From positions 434,001-498,000 of the forward strand of contig NZ_CP030840.1 in the NCBI RefSeq assembly GCF_003330725.1: a stretch of 64,000 nucleotides of DNA, written 5' to 3'. The notes below the pieces were generated by a model. That model saw only the letters and a list, made by a program, of their open reading frames with translations. It was not told where the DNA came from and ran no database searches. Position numbers and translations under genes: made by a program. This document shows positions 44,001 through 52,035 of the stretch, piece by piece. The number at the start of each line of letters is the position of its first letter. The first letter of the stretch is position 1. The DNA is from Acidisarcina polymorpha (lineage in GTDB: Bacteria > Acidobacteriota > Terriglobia > Terriglobales > Acidobacteriaceae).

Positions 44001-45045
44001 GATTAATGGCCAGCAGCATGCCGCTAACGAGGACCGTGTCTTTAGCGGTATACAACATCAACTTTGCGTTCGGCGCCAGCGCGCCCGCCACTTCGAGGTC
44101 GAGCAACGCCTGCTGGGTGTGTCCGGTAGTCACGGAATCGACTCCCGGGTCGTTCCCGTCGATCACTACCGTTGGTGTATTCTGCGGCAGTCCGAAGAAG
44201 GAGCGATAGGTATCCACGTCAGCGGTATTAATGTTGGCATCGCTTACCTCGGCGATCGTGACTCCGGCGCCCGTGTAAGGTTGCGTACCTTGGTAGTTGG
44301 CATTCAGCGCATTCGGCGTGTCGTAAATCGTGGCTGCATCGCTCGGACCCAGGTACAGTAAATTGCCGCCCGCAGTCGTCGAGACTGCTGGTTTGGCGAG
44401 GTGGGTGGCGCGGTCATAGGTAGCCGGAATCGGTGAGGTAAGCTCCGCCGCCGGGAAAAAGTCGTTCAAGCCAGTGACGCCGCCGATCACTCCGGCCAGC
44501 GCTGCCGGGATTTGCGGATCGGAGATGTTGGCCAGATGCTCGCGGCCATTCACTTGGAAGCGACGCAGACTGGTATGAAAAGCCGTCTGCACCTGCCCGA
44601 CATTGCCAGAGAACTCGATCGCGGTACGCGAGGCCGCGGGAGGGCTCACGGTGAACCCGTGCGCTTCGAGCCAGGCGGTCAAGGTCTTGACGTCCGATGC
44701 CGATGCGCCAAAACGCTCCGCATACTGCGCCGGCGTCAACCACCTGTGATAGTTCTGCGAATTCCGGTCGTGGAGTTCGGAGAGCAGCTGCTGAAAATCC
44801 GCCTCCTGAGCGGCGCTCCTCTTCAAGACCAGCATCAGCCGGGCGGCTGGCAAAGAGGGGTCCGCGGGACCACTGTCGAGCGCGCTTTTCGCAGCCGGAT
44901 GAACGTTTCCCTTTAACGTCACCAGCACCGATTCATCTACCGGCTCCTGGATCGAAGAGACGGCGCCAAAGCTTCCAACTGTAAAGACAAGGAGGCATAC
45001 GAAGATGGCGAGGCATCTGCGGGACGTAACACCACTGGATTTCAT
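41083..45045 (-). CDS. S53 (sedolisin/pro-kumamolisin) family protein with Ig-like repeats
   Basis: 1320 residues. Signal peptide (residues 8-28); propeptide with the Pro-kumamolisin layout about 35-205 (RNSQNYHRWLTPAQYAERFG); S53 catalytic domain about 220-660 with the oxyanion Asp D398 in VVGAGDSGSAGCD and the Ser S589 in GIGGTSAAAS; D316 is the sedolisin Asp. The expected Glu four residues before D316 is Gln312, so activity is in doubt. Then three or four Ig-like (Big_3-type) repeats about 690-1200 with TATYAGDTNYTG-type ends, and a hydrophobic segment near 1238-1255. Probably a surface-attached protein or inactive scaffold. The longest gene in the window; frames on the opposite strand are shadows. 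Confidence 0.87.
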   Translation of the reverse strand: MKSSGVTSRRCLAIFVCLLVFTVGSFGAVSSIQEPVDESVLVTLKGNVHPAAKSALDSGPADPSLPAARLMLVLKRSAAQEADFQQLLSELHDRNSQNYHRWLTPAQYAERFGASASDVKTLTAWLEAHGFTVSPPAASRTAIEFSGNVGQVQTAFHTSLRRFQVNGREHLANISDPQIPAALAGVIGGVTGLNDFFPAAELTSPIPATYDRATHLAKPAVSTTAGGNLLYLGPSDAATIYDTPNALNANYQGTQPYTGAGVTIAEVSDANINTADVDTYRSFFGLPQNTPTVVIDGNDPGVDSVTTGHTQQALLDLEVAGALAPNAKLMLYTAKDTVLVSGMLLAINRALNDNIADIVQVGFSSCEAELAASGNSFIQNAWALAAMQGVTVVVGAGDSGSAGCDAAANDATAHDGTAVNGLASTAYNIAVGGTDFDALPGNLSTYVGAKGAALKYIPELPWNNSVALGGNGLAAGNTPFLDSNGFTNLFAGGGGPSTCENGASSSATCTGNAPHGYGKPDWQATAGNLNIPHDTVRDVPDVAMMAGSGEYGATWAVCGNDYDASGNPVADCATNSGNSANIQGIGGTSAAASAFAGILALVSQSQSNRLGQANYPLYNLANQSSLYNSVFHDIKSGNNAVVCSNGSPQCGTNGFLSGYNAAAGYDFATGLGSVDASALVASWKDASYTPTTTVLTVNGSAGPFTIKHGTSVTYEVTVSSASGIPSGRAGVISNVDPLNGTYGDDVGFAGALGANGTFVYPAPDTPGGTFNLYARYAGDLTYAASQSAPVEVTVSKEDSTLSLAAYTRDQSGIHPVTGPATYPYGTYVAVDATPQGLSKVGIATGTVNFEDGQAALTTRSNNLNNDGFAEIPTYYWPAGSHSITASYLGDNSFNPSTTSAPVHFAITQAATGMTLSATPASLLSGTSTVTGTVTPTIPNLGASPSGSITLTDTTTGTTLGSATLVAGKDPKTGASIAAFTTTVNASSLAAGANLVTATYAGDTNYTGASATTTITLLVKTASTLTMTATPAALVSGTTVITGEVAPPAATNPGAPTGAVTLTDSTSGATLGTATLVTSTDAKTGLPVGAFTLNVNASSLVSGANTLTATYAGDSNYTGSTGTTVVTWNAPTRGNSQFTVAATNVTIQMPGQTTGNVSTIAVTPVNGFTGQVNLTAAMVSSPAGALAPPTLTLSAGSVTITGPTAATITGTVATTALTYALQHPGEAPPDRSRWYVGGGAVLASLVFFGIPARRRSWRTMLGLLLFLGVGMSVGCGVHLNQIMTENTTAGTYIFAVTGVDQATGQETASGTLTVTVMPMQK

Positions 45046-45583
45046 TACCGGGCCCTCAACTTAGACAACGAGAAAGTACATACGACTCGAGCAGAGATCC
45101 CTTGGGAAGACTACTTCGGCCTTCGTTCCAGGGAATGACATCAAAACAACAGGTACCAACCGGGGCAAGCTCCGTCTGCCTTTTGCCTCATGCCGGCTTA
45201 CGCCGGGACTTCCGACAAACGCGTGATCCGAAAACCTAGCTTCCGGCCGGAGGGCACAACGTAGCAAAATAAAACTCTACGCCGCACTTCCGTTATACGG
45301 CCCATATTACCGCAAGGCGAGTAACCATGGTTACCACATTCGACAACAGCCTCCATTCGGCTCATCGGCAAAACGAAACAGATCTACACCAGGACGAGAG
45401 TGCCGCTGCGAAGGGCTGCTCCTCGTTCAGTCTCCTCAACCCCCTTTTTCGCCAAAGTTGCGATTGCTTCGACCTCCCGCGTAGCGACAAATCTAAGCTC
45501 ACGCTAGACTTGGATCAGCTCACGCCAGATTTGGATCATAGGCACTGCCGACTAGATCTTCGCCAACTCCGTCTACGCAAGAG
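45046..45583. other. 538-bp intergenic region
   Basis: Between the S53-like gene (minus) and the polytopic membrane protein (plus), so it holds promoters for both. An 86-codon frame at 45327-45587 lacks domain character. A 21-bp imperfect tandem repeat is listed separately. Confidence 0.45.
45496..45537. repeat. 21-bp tandem repeat (19/21 identical)
   Basis: The unit at 45496-45516 recurs at 45517-45537 with two substitutions. It lies in the promoter region of the membrane protein at 45584. A short slippage repeat or tandem binding site. Confidence 0.7.
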
Positions 45584-47209
45584 ATGACTGCGCATGGATT
45601 CTTTCGGGACCGCACGGCTGTCCCTAACTCGCGCCGAGCTCCGGACTGTGAGGCGAAACTGAGAACTCCCGTCACCTCCACGAAGCTGACGGGAGCAGGC
45701 TCGACGACTCCCCTTTGGCGGCTGGCCCTCTTGACTGCCGCAGCCCTGTTCATCCACGGGTATCATTTGGGAGTCGATGATTCCGGCATTTATCTTCCTG
45801 CGGTCAAGAGAATCATTGACCCGCGCCTTTATCCCTTTGGCGCCGATTTCTTCGAGGCCCATGCCAGGCTCTCGCAGTTTGCTGCGGTGATTGGATGGTC
45901 GGCCCGCGTCACCCACCTGACTGCCGATTTCACGATCTTCCTTTGGTATACGGGCACCGTCTTTGCTTTCCTGCTTGCCTGTTGGCAGCTGGCATCGGTC
46001 TGCTTCGACTCTCCACACGCTCGCTGGTCGGCGCTTCTCTCGATGACGGGACTGCTGACCCTTCCCGCCGCAGGTACCGCGCTGGTACTGATGGATCCCT
46101 TCCTCACCGCGCGTTCCGCATCCACGCCGCTTACTATCTTTGCCCTCACGGCATGCTTGTCTCGACGACCGGGGCTGGCCTTCTTCTGGATCATCCTCGC
46201 CACCCTGGTCCATCCCCTGATGGCGGTTTACACAGCCGCCTTGCTTGCAATACTGCTGTTGTCTTCGCGCCGGACCGCGGCGGAGCAGGGCGACTCCTCC
46301 GCAAGAAAACAAGCGGTTCTGGTTGGCAGCTTGGCCCCGCAAAGCTTCAACTTCGCCCCGGTTTCTCCTGAATATAGAAGAGTTTTAGATATGCGCTCCT
46401 TCCTCTTTCTCTCGCGTTGGCGATGGTTTGAGTGGGCCGGGCTGGCAGTACCGATGCTCTTTCTTTTCTGGACCAGCCGAAATCCGCCACGCGGAGCGAC
46501 CAGCGCGTACGGGAGGCTGGCGCAGGCCGCGACGATCCTGGGAGTGGTCTCGACTCTCACCGGATGTGTATTCTCCGCCAGCAGCTCCTTCGACAACTTC
46601 GCTCGTCTCCAACCCCTGCGCACCTTTCAGCTGATCTACATCGTGTTTTTCATCCTGCTGGGCGGAGTTCTCGGCGAGTATGTTCTCGAACGCCGCTACT
46701 GGCTCTGGATCGGCACGTTCGCTGCTCTCTGGATCGGCATGTTTCTGCTCCAGCGAAGCGCCTACCCGAACAGCCGTCACCTGGAGTGGCCCGGGGCGAC
46801 ACCGGCCAATCCCTGGGTAGCCGCATTCCTCTGGGTGCGCTCGAATACACCTCTCGATGCGGTCTTTGCGCTCGATCCAGACTACATCGCGCTCCCCGGG
46901 GAAGACAGCCATGTCTTCCGCGCCATTGCCGAGCGCTCCGCCCTGACCGATGTCTATAAAGACGCCGGCGTCGTCTCACTCTTTCCCCAATTGGCGCCCG
47001 AGTGGTCTCGCGAGCAGCAGGCCCAGCAAGGCTGGAAGCAATTTCAGCTTGTCGACTTTCAAAGGCTAGCCGAGCAGTATCCGGTCACGTGGGTCATCGT
47101 GCAAGGCCTGCCGGCAGGGGGCCTCGTATGTCCCTACCGCAACGCAGCAGTGGCCGTCTGCCGCATTCCAGGAGCTGCCGGGTTGGGAGTACGTTTTCCT
47201 CCGTCCTGA
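45584..47209 (+). CDS. polytopic membrane protein (DUF6798-like)
   Basis: 541 residues with roughly ten membrane helices. The first periplasmic loop has the acidic pair DDSGIYLPAVKRIIDPRLYPFGADFF, reminiscent of GT-C folds. A soluble C-terminal part of about 140 residues is rich in Trp and Tyr (HLEWPGATPANPWVAAFLWVRSNTP). The pattern recalls the DUF6798 family, as far as I can judge. Its substrate is unknown. The first 40 residues may not be translated, since several later starts are possible. Confidence 0.65.
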   Translation: MTAHGFFRDRTAVPNSRRAPDCEAKLRTPVTSTKLTGAGSTTPLWRLALLTAAALFIHGYHLGVDDSGIYLPAVKRIIDPRLYPFGADFFEAHARLSQFAAVIGWSARVTHLTADFTIFLWYTGTVFAFLLACWQLASVCFDSPHARWSALLSMTGLLTLPAAGTALVLMDPFLTARSASTPLTIFALTACLSRRPGLAFFWIILATLVHPLMAVYTAALLAILLLSSRRTAAEQGDSSARKQAVLVGSLAPQSFNFAPVSPEYRRVLDMRSFLFLSRWRWFEWAGLAVPMLFLFWTSRNPPRGATSAYGRLAQAATILGVVSTLTGCVFSASSSFDNFARLQPLRTFQLIYIVFFILLGGVLGEYVLERRYWLWIGTFAALWIGMFLLQRSAYPNSRHLEWPGATPANPWVAAFLWVRSNTPLDAVFALDPDYIALPGEDSHVFRAIAERSALTDVYKDAGVVSLFPQLAPEWSREQQAQQGWKQFQLVDFQRLAEQYPVTWVIVQGLPAGGLVCPYRNAAVAVCRIPGAAGLGVRFPPS

Positions 47210-47477
47210 TTTCGAATCGCAAGCTACGGAGGAGCAGAATAAGGGCGAGAAAGGGTGTTTCCGGCAGGGCCGAGATGAGCAGGCGTCGAAGGTCGCTGCG
47301 CGAAATCCGTTGGTGGCCTTCTGCTTCCTCGCGTCGGCGCTCAGCAGGGTCGCGGAGCAGCTACAGGCATCCCTCAACCAGCTGGTCGCTAGCCAGGGTG
47401 GCGCGGGATCGGAGGCCGGGCATCTCTGCATTACACCCTGAGGCCGTGCTGCGTGCTTGCTAACGCCCGGAAGAGCG

Positions 47478-48926
47478 TCATTCCGGAAAAAACTGGGCCA
47501 CTTGTTCCCGGCTCGGCGGACGGGTCGCTGCGCTGACCACTACCAGACACAACAGCGAGACCACCAGGGCCGGGAAGATGGCGTCTCTCGCGGCCAGCCA
47601 GGCGGGCAAGTGATGATGCACCAGCGGCAAATCCCAGCAGACCGTAACCACCGTTCCCGCTGCGATCGCTGACACCGCTCCATGCCCATTGGCCCGCCGC
47701 GAATAGAAGGCCGCCAGAATTACCGGCGTGAGCGCCGCGGAGTAGATCGTGTATGCATAAAGCGTCTTCTTCAAGACCGACTCGGTATGCAGCGATTGAT
47801 AGAGCGCCCAGCAGCCTAGCAGCACCACCATTAATCGCGAGATGGCCAGGATTCTTTTGTTCGAAGCCTTCGGGGCGAGATACCGGATAAAGATGTCGTT
47901 CACCAGATTTGTTGCCGGAGAGAAAAGGAAATTGTTCGCCGTCGACAGGATCTTGGCAAAGATCGCGCCCATCAACAAGGCTCCTATCAGGCTCAGGATG
48001 GGGCTGCCGTTGAGTCCGTGAAGCGCTGTCCAGGCGAGAATTTCGCGCGGGTGATCATGGACCTCGCCGGTCGGAAAGAGCACCGACCCGACCACCGCCA
48101 GCGCGACAATGATCGTCTCCAACACCACCGTCCCGATAATCCAGAAGACGACCGCATTGCGGGCAGCGCTCTCCGAACGGGCCGAAAAGAACTTCTGATA
48201 CATCGCCTGGTTGCCGAGCATCAGCAGGCAGGTTGGCAAAAACAATTCCAGTCCTTGAATCAAGGTGAAATCACCCAGCACCTGAAAATGCGTTGGCGGC
48301 AGGGACTGAGTGATATGGGGCCAGCCTCCGGCATGGTGAATCAGGATCGGCAGCGCGATCAGCATCGTCACCGTGGTCAGCGAGCCGATCGCCACATCCA
48401 TGTATGCCACAGAAGACATCCCAGCGATGGCAGTAAAGAGAATGACGAAGGCGGCAATGATGTACTTTCCCAGATCTGCTGTAATCACGGTGGGAAAGAT
48501 CAGGTGAAGGATGTCGCCGCCGCCGGTAAGTTGGTAGCTGGTGATCGCTGTATAAGCGAACAGTACTGCGATCACTCCCAAAAGCCGCGCGGTCTGGTTG
48601 TAGCGCGCCTCCAGCAGATCAGGAATGGTGAACTGCGCGAACTTCCGCGCACGAGGCGCGATGAAATAAATCAGCAGCAGTCCCGCCCATCCTCCCCCTC
48701 CCTGCCACAACGCGGCAAATCCGTGCCGGTAAGCGTTCTCCGCGCCGCCCAACAGCGAGCCCGAGCCGATCCAGGATGACAGCAGAGTGAAGACCAGGAC
48801 GAACGTCGGCAGCGAGCGGCCAGCGACGAGGTAGTCCGCTTTGGTTTTGACTTTGCCGATTCGTGCAAGCGAAACCGTCAACAGGGTAAGAACGATGATG
48901 CCGAGGACAATGGCGTGGAGGGTCAT
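47478..48926 (-). CDS. sodium:solute symporter (SSS family)
   Basis: 482 residues with about thirteen helices and the LeuT-fold features of the family: KADYLVAGRSLPTFVLVFTLLSSWIGSGSLLGGAENAY, PDLLEARYNQTARLLGVI, AGMSSVAYMDVAIGSLTTV and ILSTANNFLFSPATNLVNDIF, where Ser and Asn residues line the Na+ site. Substrate class (sugar, amino acid, carboxylate) cannot be told apart here. It stands alone, with about 270 bp of non-coding DNA downstream. Confidence 0.9.
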   Translation of the reverse strand: MTLHAIVLGIIVLTLLTVSLARIGKVKTKADYLVAGRSLPTFVLVFTLLSSWIGSGSLLGGAENAYRHGFAALWQGGGGWAGLLLIYFIAPRARKFAQFTIPDLLEARYNQTARLLGVIAVLFAYTAITSYQLTGGGDILHLIFPTVITADLGKYIIAAFVILFTAIAGMSSVAYMDVAIGSLTTVTMLIALPILIHHAGGWPHITQSLPPTHFQVLGDFTLIQGLELFLPTCLLMLGNQAMYQKFFSARSESAARNAVVFWIIGTVVLETIIVALAVVGSVLFPTGEVHDHPREILAWTALHGLNGSPILSLIGALLMGAIFAKILSTANNFLFSPATNLVNDIFIRYLAPKASNKRILAISRLMVVLLGCWALYQSLHTESVLKKTLYAYTIYSAALTPVILAAFYSRRANGHGAVSAIAAGTVVTVCWDLPLVHHHLPAWLAARDAIFPALVVSLLCLVVVSAATRPPSREQVAQFFPE

Positions 48927-48997
48927 TTGTCGCAGTGTACGGGAGGAAAACGGATCGCGAAACTGCGATCGGTCAATCGAGCGGTTCTCGCTTGGTT

Positions 48998-49303
48998 CTA
49001 GCTGACTCGGCGAATGGCGGAAAGGACGTCTTCCGCCGTCAGCCCTTGAACGCGAATGACCTTCGCTCGGGACTTCTCTCCCGCTAAGATGTTCACCTGT
49101 GAGCGGGCCACGCCGAGAAGCTCAGCGAAGAATTCAACCATCGCCTGATTGGCGCGCCCATCGAGCGGAGGAGCGTTCAAGGCAACCTTGAGTACCGAGA
49201 CCTCCCCGATGCCCATCACACCTGTGATTGCGGTTTTCTTCGCTCGAGGCTGCACCCGGACGCAAAAGGTTGCGCCAGCTGGTGTGTCCCGGACCGCGAT
49301 CAC
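48998..49303 (-). CDS. yggU: DUF167/YggU-family protein
   Basis: 101 residues with the YggU core: FCVRVQPRAKKTAITGV, LKVALNAPPLDGRANQAMVEFFAELLGV, QVNILAGEKSRAKVIRVQGL. Conserved small protein of unknown function. Starts with GTG at 49303 whose GTGA overlaps the yggS stop by 4 bp. This yggS-yggU order is widespread. Confidence 0.9.
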   Translation of the reverse strand: MIAVRDTPAGATFCVRVQPRAKKTAITGVMGIGEVSVLKVALNAPPLDGRANQAMVEFFAELLGVARSQVNILAGEKSRAKVIRVQGLTAEDVLSAIRRVS

Positions 49304-50019
49304 GGTTCTTCCGGCTTCGCCGGATACGGACGTTTGCCGAAGAGCGCAGTTCCGACGCGAATGCAGGTCGATCCTTCTTCGATGGCGACCGCAAAATCTC
49401 CCGACATGCCCATCGATAATTCAGAGAAGTCGAGCCCCGTCCACCGGGCGGCAAGCTGGTCGCGAAGATGTCGCAGCTGAACAAAATACGGGCGAGCGCA
49501 TTCCGGGTCCTCCGACCATGGGGGCACGGTCATCAGGCCACCCAATCGGAGATTCGCAAATTCCGGCAGCCTTTCGAGCAGTCGGACCAGTTCCAGCGAT
49601 TCGGGTTCGAGGCCCGTCTTCGACTCTTCGCGGCTTAGCTTGATTTCAAGCAGCACCGGCAGCGTGCGGCCCAGGCGCTTGGCTGCTTCGTCCAAACGCT
49701 GCGCCAAGCGAATGGAGTCAAGCGAGTCAACCCCCGAAAATATCTCGGCAGCTTTGGCGGACTTGTTCGACTGCAGCTGTCCAATCAGACGAACTGCAAT
49801 CTTGGCATCAGCTAACTCCGCCGACTTCTGCTGAAACTCCTGCACCCGGTTCTCGCCAAACAGCGCGACCCCGGCTTCTATCGCTTCCCGAATCGCACTC
49901 GCAGGATGGGTTTTTGAAACCGCCATTAGCGCGACCTCGCCACGCGGACGCCCGGCCCGCCGGCAGGCGGCAGCGATTTTCTCTTCCACACGGCCTAAAT
50001 TGTCGCGAAAGTTGCTCAC
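49300..50019 (-). CDS. yggS: YggS-family pyridoxal-phosphate homeostasis protein
   Basis: 239 residues. The PLP-binding Lys lies in VALMAVSKTHPASAI near residue 35, with FGENRVQEFQQKSAEL, RLIGQLQSNKSAKAAEIF, LLEIKLSREESKTGLEP and LSMGMSGDFAVAIEEGSTCIRVGTALFG. A stand-alone Ala-racemase-like fold III barrel without racemase activity; known members buffer PLP and affect amino-acid pools. It is coupled to the yggU gene downstream. Confidence 0.93.
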   Translation of the reverse strand: MSNFRDNLGRVEEKIAAACRRAGRPRGEVALMAVSKTHPASAIREAIEAGVALFGENRVQEFQQKSAELADAKIAVRLIGQLQSNKSAKAAEIFSGVDSLDSIRLAQRLDEAAKRLGRTLPVLLEIKLSREESKTGLEPESLELVRLLERLPEFANLRLGGLMTVPPWSEDPECARPYFVQLRHLRDQLAARWTGLDFSELSMGMSGDFAVAIEEGSTCIRVGTALFGKRPYPAKPEEP

Positions 50020-50083
50020 TCCATCAAGATTAGAGCAAAGTGTGAACGAACGGTTCCCAAGGCGTCAATACACCAGACTGGGC

Positions 50084-50527
50084 TCACTTGGGCCCATAAT
50101 AAACTTCTTGTTTGCAGCGCTGATTGCCATCATCCTGCCAGGTGGTGTTGTCTTCGAAACGTGCGCTTTTGAGATAAACAATCTCACCCAGCCGGTGAAT
50201 ATCAACTTTCTCCATATCCAGGCTCCATTCGCTCTTCGTCACCACGCCCGGATCCGCCCCCGCAGTGAAGGTCAGTCCCTGTTCGTAGGGCACCTGATTT
50301 CCTTCAGGTCCGGTCACGATGAGCCCGAATTTCGCCCGCACAATCTTTTTTGGGGTGTCATTGGTGAACGCGAGCTCGACCATCGGTGTGGACATGCCGT
50401 GTTCATGCTTGTACGGCATCGACAGATGAGAATAGCTGATGGGACATGGCTGTGGAGTCGCAGCGCGGGCCGATGGAACGCCAACAATCAAGACGGTAAA
50501 TACCAGGTATAGATGCCTGCAACTCAT
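50084..50527 (-). CDS. secreted protein of unknown function
   Basis: 147 residues. Signal peptide 1 to about 22 (LYLVFTVLIVGVPSARA). The mature part has an immunoglobulin-like pattern of strands (PMVELAFTNDTPKKIVRAKFGLIVTGPEGNQ, SEWSLDMEKVDIHRLGEIVYLKSARFEDNTTW) and two Cys, possibly bonded. Not identified with a named family. It lies between the yggS and trxB genes, same strand as both. Confidence 0.6.
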   Translation of the reverse strand: MSCRHLYLVFTVLIVGVPSARAATPQPCPISYSHLSMPYKHEHGMSTPMVELAFTNDTPKKIVRAKFGLIVTGPEGNQVPYEQGLTFTAGADPGVVTKSEWSLDMEKVDIHRLGEIVYLKSARFEDNTTWQDDGNQRCKQEVYYGPK

Positions 50528-50614
50528 CGGCGAATCCTCCGTGGATCAGTCTATACGGGAAGAAACGGCTCGAATCGACCTAATTCAGACCAAGGCGATT
50601 ACAAACGACATGGC

Positions 50615-51550
50615 TCAGCGTCCATGTTCCTCAAGATATTTTTCCACCTCAAGCGCCGCCATGCATCCCGAACCCGCGGCAGTGATCGCCTGCCGGTAGC
50701 GCCGGTCCTGAACGTCGCCACAAGAAAACACCCCTGGCACACGGGTGAAGACGTTGTCGTGCGTGCGGACATAGCCATCTTCATCGAGGTCGATCTGGCC
50801 GGCGAACATCTTGGCATTCGGCTCATGGCCGATACCCAGGAACATACCGCTCAGCGGCAAAATCGACTGCTCGCTGGTTGCCACATTGCGCAGACGCAGC
50901 CCGGTAACTTCCTTTTGTTCAACCCCGAGCACTTCCTCAACGGCCGTATTGGTGAGAAATTTTATCTTGTCATGGCCAATCGCCCGCTCCAGCATGATTT
51001 TGCTGGCGCGAAAGCTCTCCCGGCGATGGATCAGCGTTACCTTGGAGGCGAAGCGGGTGAGGAAGAGCGCCTCTTCCATCGCCGAATCGCCGCCGCCAAC
51101 GACGGCAATTTCCTTGTCCATAAAGAAAAAGCCATCACACGTGGCGCAGGAACTGACGCCATGGCCAATCAAAGCTTGTTCAGAGGGCAGGCCGAGCCAG
51201 CGCGCTGAAGCGCCACTGGCGATTATCAGCGTACGGGTGTGGATCGTCGAAGCGCCGAGGTTCAACGCGAAAGGGCGCTTTGACAAGTCGACTGATACCA
51301 GATGGTTCATAGCAAAGTCGGTGCCGAAGCGGGCGGCCTGAAGTTTCATATTTTCAATGAGTTGTGGGCCCTGGATGCCCTCCGGCCAACCCGGGAAATT
51401 TTCCACCAGGGTGGTGATCGAGAGCTGGCCCCCCGGCTCATGACCCTCTAGAACCAGCGGCTTCAAGTTGGCGCGGGCAGAATAGATCGCGGCGGTGAGT
51501 CCGGCGCAGCCGGAGCCGAGGATGACGGTATCGCGTACGGTTTCTGACAT
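50615..51550 (-). CDS. trxB: thioredoxin-disulfide reductase
   Basis: 311 residues. FAD motif GSGCAGLTAAIYSARA near 12, the redox CATC (C135, C138), NADPH motif GGGDSAMEEALFL, and FAD-binding SCGDVQDRRYRQAITAAGSGCMAALEVEKYL. Length and motifs match TrxB throughout. Reduces thioredoxin with NADPH in the cytoplasm. No thioredoxin gene adjoins it. Confidence 0.95.
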   Translation of the reverse strand: MSETVRDTVILGSGCAGLTAAIYSARANLKPLVLEGHEPGGQLSITTLVENFPGWPEGIQGPQLIENMKLQAARFGTDFAMNHLVSVDLSKRPFALNLGASTIHTRTLIIASGASARWLGLPSEQALIGHGVSSCATCDGFFFMDKEIAVVGGGDSAMEEALFLTRFASKVTLIHRRESFRASKIMLERAIGHDKIKFLTNTAVEEVLGVEQKEVTGLRLRNVATSEQSILPLSGMFLGIGHEPNAKMFAGQIDLDEDGYVRTHDNVFTRVPGVFSCGDVQDRRYRQAITAAGSGCMAALEVEKYLEEHGR

Positions 51551-51658
51551 GATTTTAGCTTCTCTTTGATTCTAATGGACGGTGCTGGATTCAGGAGCGG
51601 CTCACCTCCTCCAGCCCGAGAGAATCCAAATACTGCACAGTCAGACTAAACTTGGACC

Positions 51659-51859
51659 ATGGCGAATTTGACATTGGTATACGGTATGAGGTTGCTCCCG
51701 GCTGAGGAGGTCGCCGAAGTTGGCGAAGCTCCGGTGGTGTTAAAGAACGGCAACGCGGCCCGAGTTACGATGCACATTCTAGAGGGCTCGCGCGAAGAAA
51801 TTGAAGCCCAGCTCCGGCAAAGCATCGATGCGTTCTTTGATTTTTATCCGGAAATCTGA
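51659..51859 (+). CDS. small acidic protein, unknown function
   Basis: 66 residues. N-terminal half beta-rich (LTLVYGMRLLPAEEVAEVGEAPVVLKNGNAARVTMHIL), C-terminal half a charged helix (SREEIEAQLRQSIDAFFDFYP). Good alternation and length for a real protein, no domain known to me. ATG at 51659, divergent to trxB. Confidence 0.58.
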   Translation: MANLTLVYGMRLLPAEEVAEVGEAPVVLKNGNAARVTMHILEGSREEIEAQLRQSIDAFFDFYPEI

Positions 51860-52035
51860 CCCAATTTCGGGCGTGGGCTATGTCCTAGCGCAGCAGCTAC
51901 AGGATTCCACGTAAGCAACATAGCTTGTGTTCCATAACAGGACACCTCTAGCTCCTGCGCCCGCTCTGGAACTCGGTGGTCTTACTTGCTGCTTTTTCCA
52001 TTCGTCGTGGGCAGCACTCATGGCGGAATGGAAGC

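Noticed and set aside
42337-44361. Two long plus-strand frames inside the S53-like gene
   Set aside because: They are antisense to a well-supported 1320-residue protein and have no domain pattern.
45327-45587. 86-codon plus-strand frame in the 45-kb gap
   Set aside because: Low-complexity end caused by the 21-bp tandem repeat; no ribosome site.
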